Positions 11,051 to 22,833 of a stretch of DNA of 64,000 bases are shown here, one piece after another. The translations under genes and the position numbers were made by a program. Origin of the DNA: Saksenaea vasiformis B4078 (Eukaryota; Mucoromycota; Mucoromycetes; Mucorales; Saksenaeaceae); assembly GCA_000697055.1 (NCBI GenBank), contig JNDT01002236.1, positions 1 through 64,000 of the forward strand, in the 5' to 3' direction. Position 1 is the first letter of the stretch, and the number at the start of each line of letters is the position of its first letter. The notes under the pieces were generated by a model, which did no database searches, was not told the DNA's origin, and worked only from the letters and a program-made list of their open reading frames with translations.

Positions 11051-12603
11051 CTATTGGTGTAGCACAGCTAGCATATCTTCCACACGATGGAATTTCTCTC
11101 GTGGCTTGCCAATCTTCTCGCCCGCTGCAAATTCAGCGGCTTCAATTCTCTTCCAGTCTTCATAACTTACAGGTCGAGATCCTCTTTCTTTCAAGAGTGG
11201 CAACACACTCTCTGCACCGCCTTTATCCCTACCAGGCAACATTTCCTTTCCTTGCTTTAGATCGTCCACAATCGTATCCGCAGTTTCGTATGCATCGGTC
11301 ATTGTGGAGACGATCACTCCTGTAGGTCCGCGTTTGAGCCATCCAGCCGTGTAGATACCTGGGAGCTAAGGACAGCATTAAAGACTTCTGCTACCGAGGG
11401 ACAAAGCTTACCTCTTCGTCCTGTAGCAGGACTTTGCCGTAACGGTTTGGCACACGACCTTGACGTTCGTCAAATGGTAGTCCATCAATGGGCAAGCTCT
11501 TATAGCCAATACTTCTCAGTACTAATCCACAGGTTTGATCCTCAAAGTTGCCAGTGCCCACTGCTCTTCGTTGTTCCAGAGGGCCCTCCAGCTGGTTAAT
11601 TTCGTAGCGAATACCACTGACCGCGCTACTGTCCGCGTTGGTCATGATTTCCGCAGGGCTGCGCAGAAACTGAAGGGACCAGGATCGGTCTCCATGGGTA
11701 TTGGAAGATCCCTTCTCAAGCAGACCCATCAGCCGTTTCAAAGGCCGATTTTTGCTCAAGATTGGTGCATAGGCTTCGATTTCGCTTTTAATAAAGCCAT
11801 GGTCAGCACGAAAAGCGACGCCAGGAAGAGACATTTGTTCACGCAGCTCCTTAGAAGTAAACGATGCCTACACTCGTTCAGATCATGCAATTCATTATTA
11901 TGATGGCAATTACCTGCAAAGGACCTCTACGACCGACAACATGAACATGGCGGATACGGCTCTTTGACAACGCCTCCAGGGCGTATTCGGTGATATCTGT
12001 CTTGCGTAATTCATCAATTGGGCTCAGGAGAATACGTGCAACGTCCAAAGCTACGTTTCCTTGACCTATGACAACAGCTGTGTCCGTGTCCTCGAGGGGC
12101 AGTTTCAGCTCCCGATGGTTAGGGTGGCCATTGTACCAGCCAACAAAAGCTCGCGCCGAATCCACACCATATACGTCTTCATTGGCGATCCCGAGTCGTC
12201 GATCTTCACTTGCACCGTACGAGAACAGTATGGCGTCGTAATGCTCCTTCAGCTCAGGCACTGTCAAATGCTGACCAATATGGACATTTCCCAGGAACCG
12301 AAATCGCTGATCGTCGGCCACTTTATCAAACGTACTCATGACATTCTTATATTAAAGTTAGACAAAAAGATATTACGACCCTATTGTCATGCCATTTCTT
12401 ACCTTAACTTCGGGATGATCGGGAGCTACACCAAAGCGGACTAGGCCATGAGGAACCGGTAAGCTGTCGTACATGTCGATCGTGACATTGGGCCATTCTT
12501 TAAGCAATTTGTGAGACGTGTAAAATCCTGCAGGGCCACTGCCAACAACAGCAAGTCGAAAAGGTGAAGCTGCTGCTGTCGAGAATGCTCTAAGTAATGC
12601 CAT
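11051..12603 (-). CDS. ARH1: mitochondrial NADPH:ferredoxin (adrenodoxin) oxidoreductase
   Basis: Four exons on the minus strand (12403-12603, 11914-12345, 11412-11867, 11051-11365) give 467 residues, the family's usual size. The first 15 residues are Arg/Ala/Ser-rich, fitting a mitochondrial presequence. FAD binding is seen at VVGSGPAGFY (residues 19-28), the active-site region at PVPHGLVRFGVAPDHPEVK, and NADPH binding at VVIGQGNVALDVAR (about 158-171); the C-terminus has GIYTAGWLKRGPTGVI. The enzyme passes electrons from NADPH to mitochondrial ferredoxin for Fe-S cluster, heme A and coenzyme Q synthesis. Nothing essential is missing. ATG 12603 is the only start that includes the presequence and the first FAD motif. 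Confidence 0.96.
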
Positions 12604-12915
12604 GCTGTCAAGGAAGCGAGGCTGTACGGGAAGGAAAAAAAATCACACTTCGAATTCCGAAAGCCCCCGCACAACTTGTAAGCTTTGGCCAATCGTTATT
12701 GTTCTAAGAGTATTAAGCGTCGAATGCATGACGAGCGCTCCGCCATTTATCAAGGCACCAGTCTGTACCAACTGCTTTAGATGAGTGTCGCGAATTTGGA
12801 GGTACTTTATTGCAGGGCTTTTCCCATGACTGTGCGTCTACCTGAAGATATTTGGCGTTACTTCCAGATGAAGCCTGCGTTTTGAAGTACATATTTTTAC
12901 GTTCATCGGATGCTA

Positions 12916-13235
12916 TGATTTGCGTGTGTCACGTTCTTCCACGTTATGTTCGGGTCATTGAGATCTTCCCATTATCTAAGGCAGAGAGAGGCTTTCATTG
13001 TCTCGTGCAAAGAACGCCTCGTGCCAGTGACCATATTTTTTTTATTTCATGCAGAAGGCGTGTCGATGATAGAGTACCATCATACCATGCAAAGGATGAA
13101 TCAGTGATCGGATGCTTGTTATTTCATGCAATGGTGTGTCAGAAACAGGATTTCATTGTCTCATGCAAAAGGCGTATTGAAGAAAGTTCCTTTTGTCTCA
13201 CACAAAAAGGTTGTTCAGATGACTGAAAGTGATCC
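12916..13235 (+). repeat. repeat family B, copy 1 (degenerate ~38-bp units)
   Basis: A head (GATTTGCGTGTGTCACG... CATTATCT) is followed by about six degenerate units of roughly 37-40 bp, each with a core like TCTCATGCAAAAGGCGTGTC, and then a tail ending near TTCAGATGACTGAAAGTGAT. The same head-units-tail order is found inverted at 42838-43075, and the units and tail again at 61470-61650. Confidence 0.7.
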
Positions 13236-13394
13236 ATATATCTTGTCTTCACTTTAATCCCTCAAAAGCAAACCTCGCAAAGAAACGAAAATGGCACCGA
13301 TGACATTAGCAATTGACTCTGAAATCTATGACCTCGACGCCAGCATGATTGATGGTTTGTATAAAATCGTGGGACAAAGCCTTGTGCTTCATAG

Positions 13395-13785
13395 CCGTTC
13401 TTCTATAGTGTCCAAAGACTCCCGGATTGTCAAATCAATACATCAGGTGGCAAACAACAATTGCTCACCAATTACATCGATCCAGTCCTGAGCCCCATTT
13501 TTCATCAGTCGGATGGTGGCCGTGAGTTCCAATGGTAACATTTGTTTGTTCTCACCGTTAGATTGTTGTTGACGTTGCCGTATGTTTTTTTTCCTTCTAT
13601 CAAGGTTAAACCGCATGGTTGAAGACACTGAAGTCCTGCGCCCTGATGGAGTGATATATGTAACTGAGCAGTGACGTACAAAGTTTGTGGGTGGATTTTG
13701 CAAGGCCAAAGCTAAAGACAACGAAAACAACATTAACTCCACTCACCTTGATGTCTTCCGCTTGTCAATGCTTTGTAAGAACTAA
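13395..13785 (+). pseudogene. decayed gene fragment, unknown fungal family
   Basis: Joining 13395-13534 to 13605 across a 70-nt GT-AG intron gives a continuous protein-like reading that contains LLTNYIDPVLSPIFHQ, FQWLNRMVED and RPDGVIYV. It is broken by TGA at 13672 yet stays protein-like beyond it (VGGFCKAKAKDN, HLDVFRLSMLCKN) up to TAA at 13783. From memory, this resembles a multicopy unknown family in mucoralean genomes with an RPD...GEVK-type core; that link is not certain. An ATG-started frame at 13291 could be an older upstream exon but is out of phase. Confidence 0.5.
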
Positions 13786-14922
13786 GGCTCCGCATATTGT
13801 CCCGAAGCTCATTCCCTCCCGACTGATATCTGCGTTCCTCGGGACCAAGAAGTGTCCCGACCTAAGTGTCCCCTTCAAGCTCGAAACGAAGGAGTGTTCC
13901 GTTCCGTCTCATCCCGTACTGACTTTTGTAGTAGAGAAAATGACTATTAGCATAGTTGAGACAGTAGGGGTCTCAATACCTCCATAAATATAATTATATT
14001 GTAAACTGCTGTAATCGAAATAGTTCGCTGACCGCTGCCAACTACGTTGAGTGTATACTCTTTCAAAAAACCTTTCTAAATAAAATGGGTGCATCCACTT
14101 TAGAAACATTCGTACTATCGTACGACAGTGATCATTTCAATCAATTGTATTTCTTAGAACATTGGCGATTGCTCCGACATTGCATATATATTCGTCATCT
14201 TTGGAATTGAAAAATAGTTTCGTATTTGCAAAATTTCTGAACATCCGCCAAGGCGAATGATTGACGTGATAAGGTTGTTGCATGATTGCGTGCCAATTAC
14301 CAGTTTAGAACCGTCCTTTGAGCTTTGAATGCAAGGACAAACGTTCAGATATATTGAATGGTTGCGAGGATCGAGGAGGTGGCAGAAGCAGATGGTTCAT
14401 GGTGGATGTCAACTGATTGATCCGAACATACGCTTCCACTGTATTCACAAGAATGGCTTCATGGTTGTTGAATACATCCCTCTAAGACCTGTCGCAGGCA
14501 AACTTGATATGCGGTTCATGCGTTCCACCTTTGTTAAGCAAAAGTACTGCGTTTCGTCCAACTCAAAATTATTGGCGGCCAGAGAGAATTTCTCGATGGG
14601 GAGAATATAAAAGACTTAACTTTAACAAGGAATGTAGCAGACATGAGCAGGGAGCTCGTCATGAGTCGTGAAACATTGCGAGAAGCATGGGCAGGTGAGT
14701 AAAGTCGTGATTGCATTTCAGGACGATGTGGTGGTGCGTTGTTGGCCCCGTTTCTTATCTATGGGAAGCTCCAAGTCATGCATCCTTTGTAGATGTCGTA
14801 CCAAAGATTATCATCGAGAAAAAATTCCTTTCTGCATCGAAGCTCATATGGAATTAAAAGAGAAAGGGGAGATTCCCTGGCTAAAGAGCGTTACTCGTGT
14901 ACATCAATAGAGTTTAGCCGAG

Positions 14923-15641
14923 TACTGCTTATTAAACACTATTTTACGCTACTCTAGATAAATTATGCGTCCATGGAGAACCAAATTTGCGCTGAGAGAA
15001 AAGTAAAATATACGGTCATTGGTTAATGAATTGGCAACAAAATCATATGTTTACTTACATCATCATGGCCCTCGGTGGACGCATAATATATTGGAGCAGC
15101 ATAAAACGGCATTCACGGTTAGTAAATGAAAGATGTTTTGATGTCTTTTACTTACCCCCGAAGGGCACTCCTGCCCGTCGACAGGGGCCAGCCCCGCACC
15201 GTAGCGGGTGGGGGCGGCAAGATGGGATCGGCACGGCATTGAAAGCCGGCTATTGTGTTTAACGACCGTGAGTCTGAACAATAGACAAAAAGACATGAGG
15301 AATCCCGTATGTATAATAAATCCCAGTACGTACCGGGGATGTAATAAAGAAAACAGAGCCAAAGAAAAAAAAAGAATTCATGCGTCCTTTTAAATACGGA
15401 TCATTTTGGGTGGAACTTGTCCTTATCGTGAAACATTTTTACTGCTTCCGGTGGGATCCTGGGAATACATCACTGAAGTACCCACAATGCAAGACTCTGG
15501 TTATCCAGGCGCGAACTATTCCTTGGATTAACGCAAAACGGCTTACTCCTCAGCGCAAAGACGCATCACTTTCCAGTGCAAAAACTATTCGGCTTAAACG
15601 CAATGTAATATTTATTTGATGCAAAGGCTCACTCAAAATCC
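14923..15641 (+). repeat. dispersed repeat family A, copy 2 (near full length)
   Basis: Head TACTGCTTATTAAAC, then TTTTACGCTACTCTAGATAA and a GCGTCCATGGAGAACC block; a GC-rich core near 15165-15250 (CCCCGAAGGGCA, palindromic GC runs); then TTTAAATACGGATCATT, CAGGCGCGAACTATTCC and a tail GATGCAAAGGCTCACTCAAAATCC. Together with copy 4 it defines the family's full extent, about 0.72 kb here. It carries no coding capacity. Confidence 0.8.
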
Positions 15642-16417
15642 ATTAATTTCACTTTTTGTAGAAATCGGACTTTCTGAGCGCCACAAGTTCAAAGTTGAGA
15701 AGTACAGCCCTTGATGATCAACATTTGACTGACAAATTTGAAAAGCCTATTCATCCATCTTACCTAAACTATCCGCCCAGCTGTACAAGTACTTCAGAAT
15801 AAAAATAACCAGCCACTGCTCTATTTCCTTAGTTTCTTACAGAAAGACTTAAGGCTAAACAAGGCACTTCTCTCTGCGTACCATGATCAAATGAACTGAT
15901 AAGAGAAAATTGGCCGTAAAACTTGAAACAACCGTTTGCTTACTGTAATGTGTGTTACAGCATCAAGTGACTCATAAATTGGCCGCAGTACGTGTTGGCT
16001 CAGTAAAAACACCAATCTTCAATATTGTCACAAGCTTTCTCACCATACCCATGACGCGGCTGATCTGGATGCAAGAAACAACGCATGAGGACCAATAGCG
16101 TTGTGTACTTTCTGTTGTTCTAATTATAAGGAAGAGCAACGACTAAAATAAAAAAAAGGCTTATAGTTTCTTATCTGTGTTAGGCAGTTTTCCTATATTA
16201 GTGAAGCAGTGTGCACGTAGCCAAAGGCGGAAGCGCATGAACTTTTTCCCACCGATATTAAAGTTTCCACTCAGCACTTTTTTCCCACTAAATAAAGCCA
16301 CTTCTTTTCTTATTCCAACAGCCTTCATTGTCCAGTGTGCACGATATTGGTGTAACAAAAGGAATTCTGTGGAGATAACAACTTTTCCACTCATTCAAGC
16401 CTTGGGTATGCTTCGTG

Positions 16418-19400
16418 ATGGTGAACATTGCTCCCTATATTGCTAAAGCAAGTAGTGTCACACATAGTTAGTACCTAGCTGACCAGGTTATTAGTACGTA
16501 CGATCATTACATGCACGAAATGAGAATCTACAGATCCCTTACTCTCATACTCAATACGGAGTGGTGCTCATGGTCGATATAGTCGGTAAGTTACTCGAGA
16601 CAAACATTCCTTTTTGCCGACTTGGTAAAAATTAAATCGTTGCGCCCTGTAGGTTTCAGTACGGTAATATTTTTTTTAAGTGCGCGGTTATCGGATCAAA
16701 AGCTGACACTGTTTCACGAAATTATAAAGCTGACGGCGCTTGCCACATCAAAGGGAGAATCGGGAGCTGAGGCAATAGCATTGGAAATTGGAGCATACAT
16801 GGGTGAAGCAAGTAAAAAAAATATAAAAAATAAAAGAATGAAAGATCGGCGTTTTGTTGGTCCGCTTACCCCTTTTCCCATTTAGTGCATCGAAATCATC
16901 GAGCATTTCGGCGGAGACGTTGTCAAGGTAATTGCCTTTTGGTCTTTACATTCACCGCATTAAACAGAATCAACAGTTCCTTGGAGACGCTGTTCTTGTC
17001 AGCTTTCAACCAAACCCAGCTGATAATGAGTCTGTAAGTGACACCATTTCAGATGCCGACGAACATGCGAGAGTATCTGCTAGACAAAAGTACCTGCTTG
17101 TCCGACGCGCTGTGGAATGCGGTTTACAACTACTTGCAAGACAGTCGCATTATCGTGTCTATCTCACCGCCGAAGAACGGTCAAAACATCGATCATCTAC
17201 CACAGGTGAAATAGAACGACGAATAGCACACGAAAAGAAAGATCGCTTCTTTCTATTTGACAGTAATGCAAGTGGAGTGGATAGCGAAAATCAACGATCA
17301 TCATCGTCTTCTGAACGAGATCCGATAAATTCAACCTTTCAAGATACCGAATTACAATACCCTGAGGAATATTCGATGAACTTCAGCATTTGGAACTGTC
17401 TTCCTCTTCTTGGATTGAATAACAAGAAAAGGAAAAAATATACACGACGTAGTAGCATATCGAGTGACACCTCTGGTCGCGACATCAATTCCATCGATTT
17501 GGAACTTCATATTGCTTTGTCGTGTGGCGAATTGACGAATATAATTCTAGGCGACATAGATCCACCCGAAAGTGAACCACCTCAATCCCCATCTACTGAG
17601 AGCAGTAAACGAATGTCTTATATCAGCATGGAAAAACTGGAGGACAACACAGTGGAATACAGAGGACGACTTGAATACGCCATTTGTGGCCCGGTTGTCG
17701 AATCGCTGGAGGAAGCACTTTCCACCGCGCAAGCTGGTGAAATGAGTATTACGCGGGAAGCATATCAGATCGTTCTAAAGCAAGCAATGAACTTGACTTA
17801 TGAAAAACGTCGGCAGTTCTATGTCGTTAAGAATGCAAATGCAAATAATCAAGCGCGAAAGACCAACGGTGCACTGTGGAACCATCATTTATCCTCCACC
17901 AGACTCCCCATGACTCCACCAACTGCAGGCTATTTACCGGATCGTCCGGGACTCGCAAAAAATAATGCGAAATTTAATATGGAACCATTAATACCGCGTA
18001 TACGCAATACATCATACATGGATATATCAAGCGAAACAAACCCTCATTATTTAAAATATCTTAATCGAAGTGCGTTGCACCGGTTGCAACATAGTACAGA
18101 TGACAATTTCCCAGCTCAATTTCGTGACGTTACAATCATGTTTGTCAGTTACGGAAAATTGGACGTCGCGTCCACACGTGGTATCCAACTTGCTCAGAAA
18201 GTTGTGCTTTTAGCTATGAAAACGTTGGTAAAATATGAAGGTATTATTAGGACACATTGGTAAGCCGTGGAATCTTACAATTCATACCACAGGCATGTTG
18301 CAGCAGTTTGCTGTTGATGACAAAGGTTGCTATTCGGTGCACAATGTAATATTGGGTCTGACACGTTGTTTTAGGCTCTACATGCTTAGCTGTTTTTGGC
18401 CTTCCCCCACTTTCACATGAACGCGAAGCGGTTTTTGCAGCGAAAGCCGCCATTGAACTCCGGGATGCATACCGGGAAATACCCTCCCTGGACTTCTCCA
18501 TTGCTCTCACTACGGGCATTATTTTTAATGCTGTAATGCCCCAAGGGAATCCGTATCGCCGGGATCCAGGTATTGCCGGTGATACGATTGTACTTGCAGT
18601 CCGTATGCTCAAATTCCCATTTGCCAAGAGGAGCGTTGTGTGTGATGTTGCAACTAAGCAACAGATAGGCGGCATCTGTGATTTCCAATACCAAGGCGAA
18701 AATCTTGTTAAGGGGAAGGTGAAGGCAGTGCCAATCTACGAGATTAAGAGGTTTGGTCCAGGCGGGAAGGCAAAGAGGATTTCGTTACAGAGCTTAGAAA
18801 AGAGTACAGACTTTATTGGCTACAAGCTTGAGATGGCAAAAGCAACTCGATTCCTAGACGAATGGGGAGATCGACAGAACTATCACGCACTCATTATATC
18901 CGGTCCTTCTGGTGTTGGCAAGAGCTTCTTTTGTCATGCGCTTAATCGAACGATTACCTCACATGGAGTGATATGTTGGTAAAGTAGTCCATGAAATTTA
19001 ATATTGCGTATAGTAATGTGGTTTCTGTTTTTAGTTGGTCCTCCTCGACAGAAGGTAATGCGGTGAGTGAAGTAAAAGCGGAAATGATTAAATCGTGCCA
19101 CTCTCCTTAGTCGAAAAAAGCTCAAAATATTACTTGGTCAAAAACTTGCTGCTGTCTTTGTTTGACATCATTGACTCGGACAAGGTGCCGCAAAACACCA
19201 GAAGGCGTACGTCGTACCTCAGTTCTTCCATGCATCCGCATATCATCTCCATGTCATCGAATGGGATGGGTGGTTCCACCGTATCCTCTGATTCGTCAAT
19301 CTCGTTTCCAGGGAACAAATTTCGTCGTCTTACCAGCGTTTCAACTGTGACACGGTCATCGTGCGGGGCCCAGAGTATTCGGAGTCCTGAAGTTGCAAAT

Positions 19401-22321
19401 GAAATCGCAGAACTTATTGTGCGATGTCTCCACAAATGCGGCGAAGACGAAGGCTTCCTGCCGCTATTCAAAGTAGCATTTACCGCATTGAGTGAAGTAG
19501 ACGAAAACCAGTATACATGTCGTCTGGATGGTCGTGGTCGAGATATTCTTTTGACTCGCGTCATCAGCAGGATGGTTCGTTACGTCTCGGAGCACTTAGG
19601 TCTAGTTTTTATCTGCGATGATGTTCAATGTCAGTTCAAGCGTGTGGATTGCAAACATTGGGTACTAACTACCAAAAAAACAATTTAGGGGCTGATTCGG
19701 CTTCGATTCGCATACTGCAGCATATACATGATAATTGTCAAAACACCATGCTAATTTTGGCAACACGACCTATCAAAGATTACAATGTGACATTTATACA
19801 AAACTTTTGCAATTCGGGATCTACCGAAGAGATATCGCTAAACGGGTTAGGAGAAGATGAAATTGGCGAGATTATATTGCAGACATTCCACACTGGGGTC
19901 AACAGAGTGAGCCCTACAATCGTTCGTGTGATGCAGGTATGTCATTTGATTTGTCTGATTAATTCGAAGCCTAACAATCGTAAAGGAACGTACCGCTGGT
20001 AACCCGCTCTATGTCAAGTAAGTTGAAACTCGCACTAGGTTACCGTATTCTGACTGGAATTGACAGGAACATGGCTATTATTCTCAAGGACTTCAACCAC
20101 GTTACTGTAGTTGATGGTGAACTTGTTCCCAGTAGTAGCAAGTTTGACCTGGAGGATTTGCTTGGAAATTTTGACTACAAGCGCATTATTAAGATGCAAT
20201 TTGATCGCCTGGATACTTGTTTCCAGGAATTTCTTACTGTACGTCGTTTTTCTGTCGTTGCTAGACAAGAGCCCATGCTTATGCTACTCTAGATTGCCAG
20301 TTGTCTAGACCAGAATTTCACCATTCGCGAAGCTCGTGCAGTCATAAGCTACAGCAACCCTATCCTAAACGAAAGCGATCCGCGCAAAATTCACGAGAAG
20401 ATACGCAAATATGATGTATATCATTTTCTAGTTCAAGTCGCTGAAAATCCCCTGGAAGTCTCCGAGGAAATTTACTCGTTTGCACATATCACTATCCCTC
20501 AAAGCATTTACGATATGGTTTCGTATGAAACTCGTATTTCGCTCCATCGTGCCCTTGCCCGGTACTATGAAGACCAGCTCTCACGAGACAACCGTGCTGA
20601 TTTACTTGGTAAAGTCACAAGACATTATCTCCAAACCGACTCGTATTGGAAGCAACTGTGCTATTTGGAAGCGCTTGCAGACCTCAACATGAAATCTTAT
20701 CTTCTGCCAGAAGCTACAAACAACCTACAGAGGATTGTAAAAATCTTGGATGAAAATGACGGTGTTGCGATGCAATTTGGACGTACTCACCGAAGTGATA
20801 TTTACCGTCGACTTGGTATCTGTTACACCATGCGAACAAAATTGACTGAAGGCGAGCGTTACTTGTTCATGGCACTTGATTGTCTTGGAGAACCATGGCC
20901 TCAAAATGAACCAGAGTTTTTGTTCAAGTACTGGAAGAATCGTTTCTCACAGTATCGTCATCGGCGTTTTGGCGTTCTAAACAAATACACAATGACGGTA
21001 AAGAAAGATTTGGTACGACGTATTGTGGAGATCATGGCACAGCTCTCGAACATCTATTTTTATACGGGAAAAGGTCGCTCTTTCGTCTACACTTGTCTTG
21101 TTGGGTTGAATGCTTGTGAAAGACTTGAAGAAGTTGGACCCAACTATACTTTGTTTCTGGCCCGAAACTCGTTATTATGCTGGTTGAACGATCAAAAAGA
21201 CCACAGTATCTTCTACATTACCAAAGCGTTGCGTTATATGGATGAGAAGAACGATGCTGGAACGCTTACCATCTGCGCATTTTTATGCTTCGCGGCTGGA
21301 AAATTCAAGAACGCACGCGACTTATTGTACAAATCAATCGAGTCAGTCAGGACACTGGGTGTTATTACCGACTGTCAAGCATTCTACCGTTCAGTCGGGC
21401 TCGTGATGACAATGCGTATTTTCGAAGGCACACTGGATAGTTCTGATCAGGACTTCATACTTCTGAAGCAGATGGCCGACATAGCGCATAGCAATGGTGA
21501 TTATGAGGCTGAGATTTGGCTAGGCGTCTACAATATTGGGAACGCACTGATCAAAAACCGATTACGCCATTGCGAACCGTTTGTAGCTCTTTTGGAAGCC
21601 CATGTTAAGCAAGCAGCAGATTACAATCGTATTGCTATTCACGGTACGCTCCTGTATTATTACGCACGGAGTCGAAATTATGAATACGCCCAGCGACATA
21701 CTCGAAATCTTGTCAGTATCCTCCCTGCCTTGACAGTGACACGTAAGCTCCATTGAGAGAAGCTATTATCAGTGTTTAACAAATCTGCTAGCTAATATCT
21801 TCCCCATTTTTGGACTCATATTCGCTACCATGGGCATGTATTGCATGGTGGAAGACGAACAAGTTGATCTAGTATCAACGGGCGACTCCAAAACCTACGA
21901 CCGGTTCAGTCTAGGTGTTGCAAGGCTAAATCATGCTTTCCAACAAGTCAAGTTCTGGGAATTCACGCAGCCTTGCTTATATCTGGCGAGAGCGCTCCCT
22001 TACATTAGTACAGACCGAATTGTGGAAGGCTACATGGTAAAGTTGGATAGAGGGACCTCGCTCATATACTCAACTTTTCTGTTGTGATAGGTTCTACGAC
22101 ACGGTGTTTTTGAAATGCGTTTCATTCAAGAGATTCGGTTCCTCAAGGCGTACTACTGGGCTATGCTTGGCAAATATGCATTCACCCCAGCAGATCGAAT
22201 AGATTGGACCGAGAGATCCAAGGCAGACTTAGAACTCTTGCAGATACCATCTCATATGTATTGTAATCCTGACCCTGCGAAATGTTACTCACGAGGAAAA
22301 CCGGCAGACCTATGCTTATAA
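16418..22321 (+). CDS. soluble-adenylyl-cyclase-like protein: two class III cyclase domains, AAA/NTPase, TPR-like C-terminus
   Basis: Sixteen exons (16418-16447, 16495-16585, 16653-16663, 16730-16807, 16886-16927, 16977-18240, 18293-18325, 18375-18978, 19035-19054, 19111-19629, 19689-19936, 19986-20017, 20067-20238, 20293-21742, 21792-22036, 22091-22321) sum to 1,689 codons plus stop; human ADCY10 has 1,610. Cyclase domain C1 has VVLMVDIVGFSTL and GGDVVKFLGDAVLVSF, so both metal-binding Asp and the substrate-type Lys are kept. C2 (from about residue 464) lacks the first Asp but has QQFAVDDKG and NPYRRDPGIAGDT, as in the sAC pseudo-heterodimer. A P-loop GPSGVGKS lies near residue 692, Walker B FICDDVQWAD near 890, and a long helical repeat region follows. 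It probably makes cAMP from ATP in the cytosol; bicarbonate or calcium control is inferred from the family only. Two introns use GC donors. Confidence 0.88.
16653..16663 (+). other. 11-nt microexon in the cyclase core
   Basis: The 11 bases encode the end of Gly plus Phe-Ser-Thr of the GFST motif right after the metal-binding Asp. It is flanked by a GTAAGT...GTAG intron before it and a GTAATA...AAAG intron after it. The downstream 66-nt intron is free of stops and in frame, so retaining it would insert 22 residues into the active-site loop. Confidence 0.65.
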
Positions 22322-22833
22322 CATAATGTATTTCATCTGGCAGGTTCCAGATCATATCCCCATGGCTAAGCTAATCACAAAAGAACCTTACATACTCTTA
22401 TTGAAAGAATCATTTTCTCTTTTACGCTGCCGCTAATAAAGTCCTTACCAAGACATGTTTTTGCGTTATTACAATGGGTCGCGCGATTTTTTTCTTTTCT
22501 TTTCTTTTCTTTCCTTTTTAATGAACGCAAGCTTTTTTTCAGTCAGGACGCGCATTTCCATTCGAATCGAGAGCGCGCGGCCAGAGTTGACTCCGCGCAA
22601 ATTCTCTCTCGCTAAGCATGTTCAAAAGATATGAGACATTTGGTCGAAGAATACATTTATTGATTTAGTATTTATATATAGCAGTCGGTGTTTCATTGAA
22701 CAGGTAGACCATATTGCGGTGTGCGCTGTGGACAAAGACCCGAATTTGCCGCATTCAGTGACAGCCAAAAAAAAAAAATTCCGCTGAAAAAAAGTTGCTG
22801 GATATTTCGAATTTGTTCAACTCTACTACGATC
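22322..22833. other. intergenic: poly(A) signal, TTTTC microsatellite, promoter
   Basis: AATAAA at 22435-22440 probably ends the cyclase transcript. A TTTTC-repeat tract covers 22487-22520. The rest, with CpG-rich GAGAGCGCGCGGCC near 22570, is the likely promoter of the LRR gene. No gene seen. Confidence 0.5.

Larger units (their letters stand above)
12604..16417. other. 3.8-kb accessory intergenic region
   Basis: This interval holds a repeat-B element (12916-13235), a decayed gene (13395-13785), a long repeat-A copy (14923-15641) and otherwise no confident gene. Short open stretches at 14329-14610 and 14668-14910 look partly protein-like but do not join in frame. 15642-16417 holds only AT-rich sequence that probably includes the promoter of the cyclase gene. 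Confidence 0.5.

Noticed and set aside
12960..13235. CRISPR-like array of ~38-bp units
   Set aside because: The units are degenerate throughout, with no unique spacers between exact repeats, and the genome is eukaryotic.
15026..15619. ORFs at 15.0-15.6 kb with similar translations at 271-546 and 58.3-58.5 kb
   Set aside because: They are six-frame translations of repeat-A copies. The shared peptide pieces reflect shared DNA, and frames differ between copies.
16177..16446. 89-codon ORF just before the cyclase
   Set aside because: It overlaps the cyclase first exon in another frame and lacks domain features; the ATG 16418 reading joins to the conserved cyclase start.
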